Shown: positions 34,266-43,510 of the stretch, piece after piece | How the letters are laid out: each line of letters opens with the position of its first letter | Position numbering within the stretch: position 1 is the first letter of the stretch | NCBI GenBank assembly: GCA_023664305.1 | Contig: JAMPFT010000001.1 | Coordinates: forward strand, 445,609-509,608 | From: a bacterium | GTDB taxonomy: Bacteria > Bacillota > Clostridia > Lachnospirales > Lachnospiraceae | Direction: 5' to 3' | DNA: 64,000 bases | Notes under the pieces: generated by a model | Seen by the model: the letters and a program-made list of their open reading frames with translations, nothing else | Databases searched by the model: none | Told to the model about the DNA's origin: nothing | Position numbers and translations under genes: made by a program

Positions 34266-34289
34266 TTGTCTCACCGACTAAACGTATGA
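34266..34289 (+). CDS. Possible seven-codon leader frame coupled to the first permease
   Basis: AAAGGAG is followed after eight bases by TTG TCT CAC CGA CTA AAC GTA TGA. The stop overlaps the permease start codon (ATGA). The permease ATG itself has no ribosome binding site at normal distance (GGAG is 28 bases away), so translation could be coupled through this leader. Short and based only on spacing. Confidence 0.4.
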   Translation: MSHRLNV

Positions 34290-35248
34290 AAAATATTCAA
34301 ACGACAGTTAGGAAGTCAGAAATCACGGCGGCAGCCAAACTGAAGCGTTTCGGACATGATGTTTGGGAGGCTCGGTTTATCTATCTCATTTTGCTGCCCG
34401 GCTTACTGTATTTTTTAATCTTCCAGTACGGCCCGATGGGCGGTCTCGTTCTCGCGTTTAAAAAATTTAACGCGCAGCTCGGGATCTGGGGCAGCAAGTG
34501 GGTCGGCATGCAGAATTTTCAGAGGATTTTTGCGACGCCTGCCGCTATAACCGCAATCAAAAATACCTTTGAAATCAATTTATCACGTCTGGTGTTTCAA
34601 TTCCCGGTGGGCGTCATCCTCGCCATTTTTCTCAGCGAGATGCGGGGAACCCGGGTGAAACGCATTTTCCAAACCGTATTTACTTTTCCTCATTTTCTGT
34701 CATGGATTACCGTTTCGGCTATCCTGACGGACTTTTTCAGCAACGGCGGCGCGATCAACACGGTGCTTGCGTCCCTTGGAATGGAAAAGATCAACTTCCT
34801 CTCCAACACGTCGCTCTTTCGGCCGCTTCTCTATTTTACGCATAACTGGAAGGAAATGGGCTGGAACTCCATCATTTTCCTGGCGGCTATCGTAACGGTG
34901 GACCCGACTTTGCACGAGGCGGCCACGGTGGACGGCGCCAACCGGTTTCAACGGATCTGGCATGTGACCCTGCCGGGAATCAAGGCGACCATTATCACGA
35001 TGTTTATCCTGGAGGTCGGCCGGGTGATGAATGCAGGCTTTGAGCAGATTTTCTATCTGCAGAACGCCGCGGTAAAAAGCGTGTCCGAGATTCTGGATAC
35101 TTATGTATATTCCATTACGTTCCAATCGACGCCGTCCTACGGTTTTTCCACGGCGGTGGGTATGTTTAAGGCAGTGATCAATCTCGCAATGCTGGCGACG
35201 GCAAACTTTATCGTAAAGAAAATAGACGGCAAGGGCATGTTTGGCTGA
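34286..35248 (+). CDS. Carbohydrate ABC transporter permease, LplB/YtcP-like
   Basis: Membrane subunit of a sugar or oligosaccharide importer. The 320-residue product has six helices, beginning near 35-55 (YLILLPGLLYFLIFQYGPMG), and the ATPase-contact loop EAATVDGANRFQRIWHVTLPG near 213. It is the first of two permease genes, 16 bp before the second. No ATPase gene is in the operon; such importers usually share a common MsmK-type ATPase encoded elsewhere. Substrate unknown; relatives of this subfamily take up plant or host polysaccharide fragments. Confidence 0.92.
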   Translation: MKNIQTTVRKSEITAAAKLKRFGHDVWEARFIYLILLPGLLYFLIFQYGPMGGLVLAFKKFNAQLGIWGSKWVGMQNFQRIFATPAAITAIKNTFEINLSRLVFQFPVGVILAIFLSEMRGTRVKRIFQTVFTFPHFLSWITVSAILTDFFSNGGAINTVLASLGMEKINFLSNTSLFRPLLYFTHNWKEMGWNSIIFLAAIVTVDPTLHEAATVDGANRFQRIWHVTLPGIKATIITMFILEVGRVMNAGFEQIFYLQNAAVKSVSEILDTYVYSITFQSTPSYGFSTAVGMFKAVINLAMLATANFIVKKIDGKGMFG

Positions 35249-35264
35249 GGGGGGAGCGAAAATA

Positions 35265-36149
35265 ATGACAAAAAGAACCGTTCAAAAAAAGAGAAAAAAG
35301 ATTACGGCGGGGGACGTTTTTGTGGCGGCAGTCCTGACGGTATGCGCGCTTATCATTTTTTTCCCGTTTTACAGCTCCGTCGTGGTTTCCTTTCAGTCGC
35401 CCCGCGCGTATATGCTGAACCGAGTATCCATGTTTCCCACGGAATTTTCCCTGAAAAATTATACCTATTTATTTGAAAAGGGGCAGATTGCAAACGGATA
35501 CAAAAATACAATCTTCATCACCGTAATCGGAACAGTGTACGGTATGGTGATTTCCGTTATGACGGCTTACGCGTTTTCGCGCAAAAAATGGCCGGGAAAG
35601 AAGCTGTTCTTCCTGCTGATGATTTTTACCATGTTTTTCAACGGCGGCATGGTTCCGACTTATCTGCAGCTGAAGAATATGAAGCTGATCGACACGCTCT
35701 GGGGAATCATTCTCCCGCTCGGCGTATCGGCGTACAACATTATCATCATCAAGAGCGGATTCGAGCAGACGCCGATCGAGCTGGAGGAAGCGGCCAAGCT
35801 CGACGGAGCAAACGACCTGACCATATTCATCCATGTCATGCTTCCGCTTCAAAGCGCGCTGCTTGCCACATTTACGCTTTTTACGGCGGTAGCGTACTGG
35901 AACGAATGGTTTTGGTCAATGCTTTTGATCAACAGCGGAAACAAGATGACGCTTCAGACCGTTTTGCGGTCGATTATCGCGGAGGCCGCGGTAGAGGCGG
36001 ATATCACCGCCGGGGAGGTCACGGAAATTTTCAGTCAGGGGGTAAAAATGTCGGCGGTCATACTGACCATGCTTCCCATCATGTGCGTTTACCCCTTTTT
36101 GCAGAAATATTTTACGAAGGGCGTTATGGTAGGCGCCGTCAAAATGTAA
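35265..36149 (+). CDS. Carbohydrate ABC transporter permease, LplC/YtcP-like
   Basis: Second permease subunit with six helices in 294 residues. It begins MTKRTVQKKRKKITAGDVF with a basic cytoplasmic end. The coupling loop EEAAKLDGANDLTIFIHVMLP lies near 180-200. I chose the ATG at 35265, eight bases after AGGGGGGAG; an ATG 24 bases upstream overlaps the end of the preceding permease. The binding-protein gene follows after 80 bp. Confidence 0.92.
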   Translation: MTKRTVQKKRKKITAGDVFVAAVLTVCALIIFFPFYSSVVVSFQSPRAYMLNRVSMFPTEFSLKNYTYLFEKGQIANGYKNTIFITVIGTVYGMVISVMTAYAFSRKKWPGKKLFFLLMIFTMFFNGGMVPTYLQLKNMKLIDTLWGIILPLGVSAYNIIIIKSGFEQTPIELEEAAKLDGANDLTIFIHVMLPLQSALLATFTLFTAVAYWNEWFWSMLLINSGNKMTLQTVLRSIIAEAAVEADITAGEVTEIFSQGVKMSAVILTMLPIMCVYPFLQKYFTKGVMVGAVKM

Positions 36150-36230
36150 AAAAGTGCCCCCTTGCTGCGGCGAAGTTTCCTGTAAAAGAAAAAAAGCGGA
36201 AGGCTTTTTAATAAAAGGAGGATCATACTT

Positions 36231-37856
36231 ATGAAAAAAAGGAAAAAAGTTCTGGCGACCATGCTTGCGGTAACGATGGCCGTTACCTGTCTGTCCGCCT
36301 GCGGACAGACTCCGGCGGAGGACAACACTTCCTCTGTACAGGAGGGAAATCCGTCTGCTCCCGCAAAAGATTCTGAACAGACCCCGACGGAAGAAAACCG
36401 GGTCTCGTTTACCGTAACTTCCACCCATTCGCAGAACGCGATGGATTATGATCAGGATCCGCTCTACAAGTACATTTCCGATCTGTTCCAATTTGACTAT
36501 GAGGTATGGCCGGTCTCCAAGGACAGCCATGACGAGAAGGTGCGTATGTGGATCAACGGCGGCACTATGCCCGATATCCTCTGCTGGCGTAATTTTAACT
36601 ATCAGGAATACGTCAGTTATGCGGAGCAGGGGCTTTTAAAGCCGCTTCCGGAGGGCTGGGAGGAGACCTATCCCGAAATTTACAAAATGTATCAGGTGTG
36701 CGGCATCTATGATAAGATGGCGGTGGACGGCGTTTACTACGGCATCCCGCACAGCACCTATTACCGCTTTGCGGAAATGGACGCTCCCGTTTTGCAGCAC
36801 GCAACGCTCTACTACCGGAAGGATTGGGCTGAGGACCTCGGGTTTCATTTCGGCGCTTCCGTCACCATGTCTGATCTGGCCGACTATCTGAAAGCCTGCA
36901 TTGAAAACGACAAGGCAGGCAACGGCAAAACCCTGGGCCTGAGCGAGGCTCCTGCGGCGGTGGACGGTCTGTTCATGCTGCCCTGCGGATACGATACGGA
37001 CGAGGGCGGTTTTTACAGGGACGAAACCGGGTATCATTGGATTCTGGATAACGGAAAGATTTCCAAGGGGATCGAGCTTGCGCGGGAATGGTATGCCGCC
37101 GGTCTGATCGACCCGGATTATTATCTGCTGAATAACGCGGACGCGACCGCAAACTTTACATCGGGTCTGTCGGCCGCCATGTACAACAGCTGCTCAGTTC
37201 CCTCCCACTATGTATTCCGGGATACCTTTGAAGAGACGACCGGCCTGTCCGCGAACTGCATCGGCCTTGCCGCCATTGCGGACGAGAATACAGTATATGC
37301 AAACCAGACAAACAACTATTGGTCCTGTACTTTCTTCAGCCCGAGCCTGGACGACGAGACCTACAGCCGTATTCTGAAAATGATCGACTGGTGCTGTTCG
37401 GAGGAAGGCGAGCTGACGATTATGGTCGGCCTTCGCGGAGAAGCGTGGGACTATAACGAGGACGGTTCCATCAAAATTCTGCTTGAGCCGGATGCGGACG
37501 GAAATTATAAGAGCACCGCGGATCTGTGTAATTCCTATCAGGTTTTCCGCTCCCTCGGCGTGGTCGCGGACGACTACAGCTTTATTAATCCCGCCTATGA
37601 CGCGAATGTGGTTCAACAGATTCTGGATGTATTTGAGGCAAAGAAAGGAGCTGAAATCAATTATATCGATTATGATTACAAGTTCTTTTCCAGCGACGCG
37701 AAGGCTGAATATTCGGTTGACATCCACAGCGAACTGACTAAACTAATTATTACACCCGGTATTGACGTGGATGCGGAGCTGGCAGACTTTATCAAAGATA
37801 CCAGCGGCCTGTGGCAGCCGGTCGTCAATGATTTGAACGCGGCGTTCGTTAAATAA
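36231..37856 (+). CDS. Extracellular solute-binding lipoprotein of the sugar importer
   Basis: Family 1 binding protein of the LipO/YtcQ type. The 541-residue product has a signal peptide with lipobox LSAC, so the mature cysteine is at about residue 24, then a Ser/Thr/Glu/Pro-rich linker to about residue 60. A large two-lobe domain follows, with aromatic-rich segments typical of carbohydrate binding. GGAGG lies eight bases before the ATG. A hairpin with a short T-tract follows the gene, which may raise its level relative to the downstream genes. Confidence 0.92.
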   Translation: MKKRKKVLATMLAVTMAVTCLSACGQTPAEDNTSSVQEGNPSAPAKDSEQTPTEENRVSFTVTSTHSQNAMDYDQDPLYKYISDLFQFDYEVWPVSKDSHDEKVRMWINGGTMPDILCWRNFNYQEYVSYAEQGLLKPLPEGWEETYPEIYKMYQVCGIYDKMAVDGVYYGIPHSTYYRFAEMDAPVLQHATLYYRKDWAEDLGFHFGASVTMSDLADYLKACIENDKAGNGKTLGLSEAPAAVDGLFMLPCGYDTDEGGFYRDETGYHWILDNGKISKGIELAREWYAAGLIDPDYYLLNNADATANFTSGLSAAMYNSCSVPSHYVFRDTFEETTGLSANCIGLAAIADENTVYANQTNNYWSCTFFSPSLDDETYSRILKMIDWCCSEEGELTIMVGLRGEAWDYNEDGSIKILLEPDADGNYKSTADLCNSYQVFRSLGVVADDYSFINPAYDANVVQQILDVFEAKKGAEINYIDYDYKFFSSDAKAEYSVDIHSELTKLIITPGIDVDAELADFIKDTSGLWQPVVNDLNAAFVK

Positions 37857-37875
37857 CAGGCGTTCTATGCTTTCG

Positions 37876-37902
37876 GGGGTTCATCTTATGCAGATGGGCC
37901 CC
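37876..37902 (+). terminator. Hairpin with short T-tract after the binding-protein gene
   Basis: GGGGTTCATCT pairs with AGATGGGCCCC (11 pairs, two of them G-U) around a five-base loop and is followed by TTTGTT. It lies between the binding protein and the MBL gene and looks like a leaky terminator. Confidence 0.5.
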
Positions 37903-37928
37903 TTTGTTCCAATAGGGAGGGATTTGTT

Positions 37929-38831
37929 ATGAAGCTGACTTTTCTGGGGACAAGCGCGGGAGAAAGCTATCCCGCGCTTTGGTGCCACTGTCCGAACTGC
38001 GAATATGCCAGACAGCACGGCGGAAGAAATATCCGCCAGAACAGCTGCGCCTTTCTGGACGATGATCTGATGCTGGACTTAAGCTCTCACGCTTTTTCGA
38101 CCGCGCTGAGATTTCATCTGGATATTACCCGTATGAAGTACCTGTTTATCACGCACGATCACCGCGACCATCTGGATACGCAGCATCTGACCTGGAGAAT
38201 GAAACCCTTTGCGGACGGAAAAGTATGTCAGATACGGGAACCCTTCGATATGGGGCATTCCATAACCGAGATGGGAGCCAGACATACCCCGCTGCCGTTC
38301 CTGAATATATACGGGCACGAATCCGTAATGGAAGCGTTGCGGAGTAACCCGCGGTTTCGGGAAAACGGCATGGAAGATCATTATGACATGGAATTTCATG
38401 CAATGCGTCCGGGCGAGACCGTAAGCTGCGATGAGTCGCTGAAGGTTACCGCCGTCGTGTCGCATCACGGTAAACCGGGAAGCGTCTACAATTACATTAT
38501 AGAGCGAGGCGGTAAGACGCTGCTTTACGCGCTGGATTGCGGCGGATATGACGAAGATATGCTCGATATTATCAGGGGACGCCGCTTCGACTGTGTCGTG
38601 CTGGAGGGAACCTTCGGCTTGATGCCCGTCGCCTTTGATATGCATCAGAATCTGGAAAAGAATCTGAAAATGATGGATTTTTTTGCGGACAATCACTTGT
38701 GGACGGGTGTACCGAACCTTATTCTTTCCCATATGAGCCCGCATTGGACGCCTCCGCATGACGAATACAGTAAAATGCTTGCGTACTATGGGATTCAGGC
38801 TGCCTATGACGGGATGACGGTTGAGTTTTAG
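37929..38831 (+). CDS. MBL-fold hydrolase resembling PhnP, in the sugar operon
   Basis: Metallo-beta-lactamase fold enzyme. The 300-residue product has the metal motif THDHRDHLD near 75-83, later histidines (SHHGK near 178, LSHMSPHW near 267), and a cysteine set CHCPNCEYARQHGG near 19-32 of the type that binds a structural zinc in PhnP and PqqB relatives. PhnP itself cleaves cyclic ribose phosphates. The real substrate here is unknown. GGGAGG precedes the ATG. Its place between a sugar-binding lipoprotein and a response regulator suggests it acts on the imported compound or a derivative. Confidence 0.85.
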   Translation: MKLTFLGTSAGESYPALWCHCPNCEYARQHGGRNIRQNSCAFLDDDLMLDLSSHAFSTALRFHLDITRMKYLFITHDHRDHLDTQHLTWRMKPFADGKVCQIREPFDMGHSITEMGARHTPLPFLNIYGHESVMEALRSNPRFRENGMEDHYDMEFHAMRPGETVSCDESLKVTAVVSHHGKPGSVYNYIIERGGKTLLYALDCGGYDEDMLDIIRGRRFDCVVLEGTFGLMPVAFDMHQNLEKNLKMMDFFADNHLWTGVPNLILSHMSPHWTPPHDEYSKMLAYYGIQAAYDGMTVEF

Positions 38832-38841
38832 GAGGTCGGTT

Positions 38842-39573
38842 ATGTATCATGTAATCATTGTAGACGATGATAAATGGGCCATAGAAGATATCAAAGAAAG
38901 CTTTTGCTTTGCCGACTGGGGTTTTCAGGTTACAGGGGAATACGGAAGCGCGGAGGACGCGCTTCCGCATATCCTTGCCGAAAATCCGAACCTGGTTGTG
39001 ACGGATATTCAGATGAACCGGCAAAGCGGTCTGGATATGATACGAATCTGCAGAGAAAAAGGGATGGAGACCGTCTTCATCCTTGTCAGCGGATACGATG
39101 ACTTTGACTACGTTCAGGACGCCTTCCGATACGGTGTGTTCTTTTATCTGCTCAAGCCGATAGACGACGGGAAGGTGCGCGCGGTTATGGAGCAGCTGTG
39201 GGAAAAACTGGATCAAAACCGCAGTCCGGCCAACGAAGCGCCGTCAACGGATACCTTTGAGAAGGCGGTAGCCTATATCGACGAGCACTATCTGGAGGCG
39301 ATCACGCTCGACAGTGTGGCAAAAGCGCTCTTTATCAACAAAAATTATCTTTCCCATCTCATCTCCAAAAGAAAGGGAGAAACCTTCATCCAATACCGAA
39401 ACAGACTGCGGGTGGATTATGCTAAACGCCTGATCCGTATGGGGGACGCCAACATGACGGATATCGCGGCAAAGGCAGGATTTGAAGACGCCAGCCAGTT
39501 TTCCAGAATCTTCCGGCAAATCGCAGGGGAATCCCCCACGGGATATAAGGCGAGATACAAATCCGGAAAGTAA
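38842..39573 (+). CDS. YesN-type response regulator with AraC DNA-binding domain
   Basis: Partner of the sensor kinase at 32449. The 243-residue protein has a receiver domain (1-120) with the phospho-acceptor aspartate in VTDIQMNRQSG and the lysine in LLKPIDD, then an AraC helix-turn-helix pair (about 140-240; the family signature begins DIAAKAGFEDASQFSRIF). It should activate the sugar operon. I chose the ATG at 38842, eight bases after TAGGAGG; it slightly follows the end of the MBL gene. A terminator hairpin lies right after it. Confidence 0.94.
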   Translation: MYHVIIVDDDKWAIEDIKESFCFADWGFQVTGEYGSAEDALPHILAENPNLVVTDIQMNRQSGLDMIRICREKGMETVFILVSGYDDFDYVQDAFRYGVFFYLLKPIDDGKVRAVMEQLWEKLDQNRSPANEAPSTDTFEKAVAYIDEHYLEAITLDSVAKALFINKNYLSHLISKRKGETFIQYRNRLRVDYAKRLIRMGDANMTDIAAKAGFEDASQFSRIFRQIAGESPTGYKARYKSGK

Positions 39574-39577
39574 ATCC

Positions 39578-39605
39578 GGGGCAGGCCGAAACAGCAGCCT
39601 GCCCC
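39578..39605. terminator. Terminator between convergent regulator and ABC exporter genes
   Basis: GGGGCAGGC pairs perfectly with GCCTGCCCC around a ten-base loop, four bases after the regulator stop and 30 bp before the exporter gene end. The plus strand continues ATTGTAATCCTTTTT, and it probably serves both directions. Confidence 0.75.
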
Positions 39606-39634
39606 ATTGTAATCCTTTTTGCTGCGACGCAAGC

Positions 39635-41521
39635 TTACCCCTCCGCCTCGTAATATTTCGCCTGTGCGTTCCAGAGGCTCGCGTAGACGCCCCCTTCCTC
39701 CGCCAGCAGCTCCTCGTGGCTTCCCGTCTGCACCAGCCTCCCCTTGTCGAAGACGGCAATCTTGTCGCAGAAGCGGCAGGAGGACAGACGGTGGCTGATG
39801 TAGATCGCGGTCTTCTCCCCTGCAATCTTGTCGAAATTGCTGTAAACCTCCGCCTCCGCTAAGGGGTCCAGGGCCGCCGTGGGCTCGTCTAAGAGCACAA
39901 AGGGCGCTTCCTTGTAGACAGCCCTTGCGATCGCCAGCTTCTGGGCCTCTCCGCCGCTGATCTCGATGCCCTCGTCCGTATAATCCTTGTAGAGAAAGCT
40001 CTCGATCCCCTTCTCTCCCAGACTCTCCAGCCGCTCGGCAAAGCCCGCGTCCCTGAGGCACTGCCGCACCTTTTCCCCGTCGTACTCCTTGTCCACGGCA
40101 ATGTTCTCCGCCAGCATCAGGGAGAAAAGCATATAGTCCTGGAATACCACCGAAAAGAGCCTGGAATACTCCTCATGGCGGAACTTCCGGATATCCACGC
40201 CGTTGACCAGGATCTCGCCCTCGTCTGGATCGTAAAGCCTGCAGAGCAGCTTGATCATGGTGGTCTTTCCCGATCCGTTCCGGCCTACGATAGCCAGCTT
40301 TTCCCCGACCTTCAGCTCCAGGGAGAAATCCTTAAGCGCGTACTCCTGACTTCCCGGATACCGGAAGGAGACGTTCCGAAACTCGATATGATATTCGTTG
40401 TCGCTGCGCTTTTCCATCGGCAGCGAGCCCTTGTACATCTCGTCGGAAAGCTCCAGCAGCTCCAGAATCCCTACCTGCCTCCTGGCCGCCAGATTTAACT
40501 CCTGCCATCCCGCTGCCGCCTGCACCGTCTGACGCAGGAGGTTGGCAAGACAGTCCGCGTACAGGATCAGAGACCCGATCGGCATATTTCCCTTTAAGGC
40601 CGCCATAATCACAATTCCGTAGGCTCCCATCTGAGCCAGTATCTGTATGGCCGTCATGACGCCGCTGCTCCCCGCCTCCCCGACGCAGGGCCGCCTGATC
40701 ACATAATCAAAATAATCCTTCGTCTGCAGCCTGTCGTACGACCACCTTTTCATCACGTCATAGCTGTCGTAGATCCGGACGTCCTTTCCGTTCCCATAGC
40801 GGTAATGCCCGGAGCCGTAGGCAAAATCCCACACATAATTCCATAAAAATTTTTTCTCCTCTCTGGTCAGTATATGGAACATCATGTAATGGCTGATGCC
40901 CTGAAAATACCGGTGCAGCCTCAGCCCAATCCCAAGCAGAAGACACAGCAGGAGCGCCGCGATCCACAGCCAGCCCAGATCCTCTCTCCCAAAATAGGAG
41001 AACAGGGGAACACCGATAACGACCGCCCCGATGATCCGCACCAGGCATTCCAGCATGTCCTTTCCTCGCCAGAACACCGTAAAAATTCCTGCACCCCAGT
41101 TATTATCCCGGCGGATCCTCTCCCGCATCTCCTTCAGCTTCGGGCTGTCGATCAGGGAAAAGTCCATGTTCATCAGCTTTTCCTGCTGCAAAGCCTCGTA
41201 TTTCTCCGAAATGATCTGACTCTTAATATCAATCCGACGGTTTAAAATACTCAGCACGGAACCGCCAAGACTTAAAAGCACTACCCCAAAAACAATTCTT
41301 TCAAAAAGCTCGGCGAAGGCAAAGCCCCCCGCGATCCGGTTCAGCACATAAGCCGACAAAAGCATTCCCCCGTAGCTTAACGCGGCGGACAAAAGGACAG
41401 AAACCGCGTTCCAGGGGACATAGCTTCGATCCAGACTTACAATCAGCGCCATAACGCGCCGGATATCCTTCAAATTCTGCCGAAGCGACTGCTTTTCTAA
41501 AAGTATTGATTCCTTCTCCAT
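39635..41521 (-). CDS. ABC exporter half-transporter (second member of the kinase-linked pair)
   Basis: 628 residues: membrane domain with six helices (about 40-330) and ATPase with Walker A GRNGSGKTTMIK near 418, signature ISGGEAQKLAIARAV near 525 and Walker B FVLLDEPTAALD. The signature reads ISGGE, not LSGGQ. The ATG at 41521 follows GGAGG by ten bases and overlaps the end of the preceding gene's stop region. It pairs with the gene at 41524 and lies downstream of a GHKL kinase, LytTR regulator set, which is a common arrangement for peptide or lantibiotic export and immunity, though no peptide gene was found. Confidence 0.9.
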   Translation of the reverse strand: MEKESILLEKQSLRQNLKDIRRVMALIVSLDRSYVPWNAVSVLLSAALSYGGMLLSAYVLNRIAGGFAFAELFERIVFGVVLLSLGGSVLSILNRRIDIKSQIISEKYEALQQEKLMNMDFSLIDSPKLKEMRERIRRDNNWGAGIFTVFWRGKDMLECLVRIIGAVVIGVPLFSYFGREDLGWLWIAALLLCLLLGIGLRLHRYFQGISHYMMFHILTREEKKFLWNYVWDFAYGSGHYRYGNGKDVRIYDSYDVMKRWSYDRLQTKDYFDYVIRRPCVGEAGSSGVMTAIQILAQMGAYGIVIMAALKGNMPIGSLILYADCLANLLRQTVQAAAGWQELNLAARRQVGILELLELSDEMYKGSLPMEKRSDNEYHIEFRNVSFRYPGSQEYALKDFSLELKVGEKLAIVGRNGSGKTTMIKLLCRLYDPDEGEILVNGVDIRKFRHEEYSRLFSVVFQDYMLFSLMLAENIAVDKEYDGEKVRQCLRDAGFAERLESLGEKGIESFLYKDYTDEGIEISGGEAQKLAIARAVYKEAPFVLLDEPTAALDPLAEAEVYSNFDKIAGEKTAIYISHRLSSCRFCDKIAVFDKGRLVQTGSHEELLAEEGGVYASLWNAQAKYYEAEG

Positions 41522-41523
41522 CC

Positions 41524-43356
41524 TCAAAACGCCTCCTTTTTTAGCTTATCCTTCGCGTAATAACGGCTCTGCACCTCGAACATTTCCGCATACGCCCCCT
41601 GTCGGTCCATCAGCTCCTGATGGGTTCCCTCTTCCAGGATACCGCCCTCCCCCAGCAGCACGATCCGATCCGAAAAACGCGTGCTGGCAAGCCGGTGGGA
41701 GATAAAAACGGCCGTCTTATTCTCGGAAAATCTGGCGTAATGGTCATAAACCTCCGATTCCGCAATCGGATCCAGGGCGGCCGTGGGCTCGTCCAGAATC
41801 AGGATCGGGCCGTCCTTGTAAAGCGCCCTGGCCTGCAGGAATTTCTGCTCTTCTCCCCCGGACAGCCGAACCCCGTTCTCGTCCAGATCCTTGTCAAAAA
41901 GACTGTCCATGGTCACGCCCCGCTCACGGAAAACGTCGGCAAGCCCCGCGTCCTCCAAAGCCTTCCATGCCCTGCCGCTGTCGTAATCCTTCTCAAAGGT
42001 CAGATTTTCCGCCACTGTCACCGGCAAAAGGAACGTCTCCTGAAAGACGGCGGAAAACAGCCGGTAAAGCTCCTCCCTGGGAAATTCGTTCCGGTTAATC
42101 CCGCCCAGAAGAATCTCTCCCTCGTCCGGGTCGTACATCCCGATCAAAAGCTTTACCAGGGTCGTCTTTCCGACCCCGTTGACCCCCACCAGGGCCAGCT
42201 TCTCCCCGGCGTCGATCTTCAGATTAAAGCGGTCAAATATTTTCTTTTCCCCGTCATAGGAAAAGGACACATTCCGAAATTCGATAGACATGGGCCGGGG
42301 CAGCTCCGAGATATAACGCTGTCCCTCCTTCCGATCCTCCTCCGGCAGCTCCATATAAGTCCTGAAATAATTGACGTCCAGGGAACCGCTGCGCAGATCG
42401 GCCAGACTGTCCATAATACTCCCCACAAAGCCCGAGAAGCCGGTGATCGCGCCAAAGTAGAGCACGAAATCTCCCGCTCCTACCGCCCCGCTCAGCACCT
42501 CATGCAGGAGATAACCGTAGGCCAAAATGTCCCGCCCCAGATTCAGCAGGCTGCCCGACTGCCAGTAAAAAAAATCCGCCCGGCTCTTGCGCCGGTTCAG
42601 ATTTTTGCTCTTCTCCAGCAGAAGCTCCTTCTCCTTCTTCAGCCAGCGCCTCATACCGAAGATCCGGATGTCCTTGGCGGCTCTGCTGTTCCCCATGGCG
42701 CCGTGTAAAACATAAGAGCTCTTTTTGTTCAGATCCGCCTCTTCGCTTCGAAACCTCTCCATATATTTGATCCGGCGCAGACTGATCCTATACTGCACCA
42801 GGGCCAGTAAAATCAACAGCACCGCCACATAGGGATTTAAGAAGCTCAACACCGTACTGTATAACAGAAAACTGATGACATTCCGGATGATACCAACCGT
42901 TCCGTAAGTCATCTTGCAAAGGGCGCTCCAGTCACCATGGTCGTTGATTCCCAGAGCCTTCCAGTACAGCTCCTTCGTCTCCCCCTCCTCCACATGGCGG
43001 TAGGGCACCCGGAGACTCTTCAAGAACGTCATCGCGATCAATTCGTTCCGCCTGGAATTATACAGATGATATTTCCCGTTCTCGCAGGCAGCTTCCGTCA
43101 CCCGGACGCACAGACAGAGCATGCCGAAAACGCCGATTGTCAGCCACATCCGCTGCCAGGTCACTCCCTTCGTCGCCAGATCCACCGCAAGCTTCGGCAG
43201 ATAAATCCCGAAAAGGGGACTGACCGCGCCAAATACGATTTCCGCCAGGCACAGCCAAAGGAATACAGGGATGCTCTTCCGGTAGTACCTGAAATAATAG
43301 GCTATGTTTTGCAAAATAGTGTAGTGCTTCCCGCACGGGGATTTTGTCTGTTTCAC
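41524..43356 (-). CDS. ABC exporter half-transporter (first member of the kinase-linked pair)
   Basis: 610 residues from a GTG start at 43356, which has GGAGG nine bases upstream. The frame is open for 20 more codons but these are a basic stretch. Six membrane helices (about 30-310), Walker A GVNGVGKTTLVK near 390, signature LSGGEEQKFLQARAL near 490 and Walker B ILILDEPTAALD. It ends two bases before the partner's ATG, so both are translated together. Both ATPase sites look catalytic, unlike the pair at 26759-30320. Confidence 0.9.
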   Translation of the reverse strand: MKQTKSPCGKHYTILQNIAYYFRYYRKSIPVFLWLCLAEIVFGAVSPLFGIYLPKLAVDLATKGVTWQRMWLTIGVFGMLCLCVRVTEAACENGKYHLYNSRRNELIAMTFLKSLRVPYRHVEEGETKELYWKALGINDHGDWSALCKMTYGTVGIIRNVISFLLYSTVLSFLNPYVAVLLILLALVQYRISLRRIKYMERFRSEEADLNKKSSYVLHGAMGNSRAAKDIRIFGMRRWLKKEKELLLEKSKNLNRRKSRADFFYWQSGSLLNLGRDILAYGYLLHEVLSGAVGAGDFVLYFGAITGFSGFVGSIMDSLADLRSGSLDVNYFRTYMELPEEDRKEGQRYISELPRPMSIEFRNVSFSYDGEKKIFDRFNLKIDAGEKLALVGVNGVGKTTLVKLLIGMYDPDEGEILLGGINRNEFPREELYRLFSAVFQETFLLPVTVAENLTFEKDYDSGRAWKALEDAGLADVFRERGVTMDSLFDKDLDENGVRLSGGEEQKFLQARALYKDGPILILDEPTAALDPIAESEVYDHYARFSENKTAVFISHRLASTRFSDRIVLLGEGGILEEGTHQELMDRQGAYAEMFEVQSRYYAKDKLKKEAF

Positions 43357-43382
43357 TTTTCTTGCCCTCCGTTTCCTGCCTT

Positions 43383-43466
43383 GAATAAGGTTATTCTTGC
43401 CATGATTGCTCCGCAATCACGGCCTGATGGCCATTCGGCCGCTTCCTGCCTCGAATAAGGTTATTC
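43383..43466. repeat. Hairpin cluster between the GHKL kinase and the exporter pair
   Basis: Two copies of the palindrome GAATAAGGTTATTC (43383 and 43453, 70 bp apart, within longer direct repeats) enclose TGATTGC-TCC-GCAATCA and GGCC-ATTC-GGCC. It covers most of the 154 bp between the kinase stop and the exporter start. Confidence 0.7.
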
Positions 43467-43510
43467 TATCATAGGAACCCCTTTCGGGCAGAAAAAATGC
43501 ACGAACGGTC

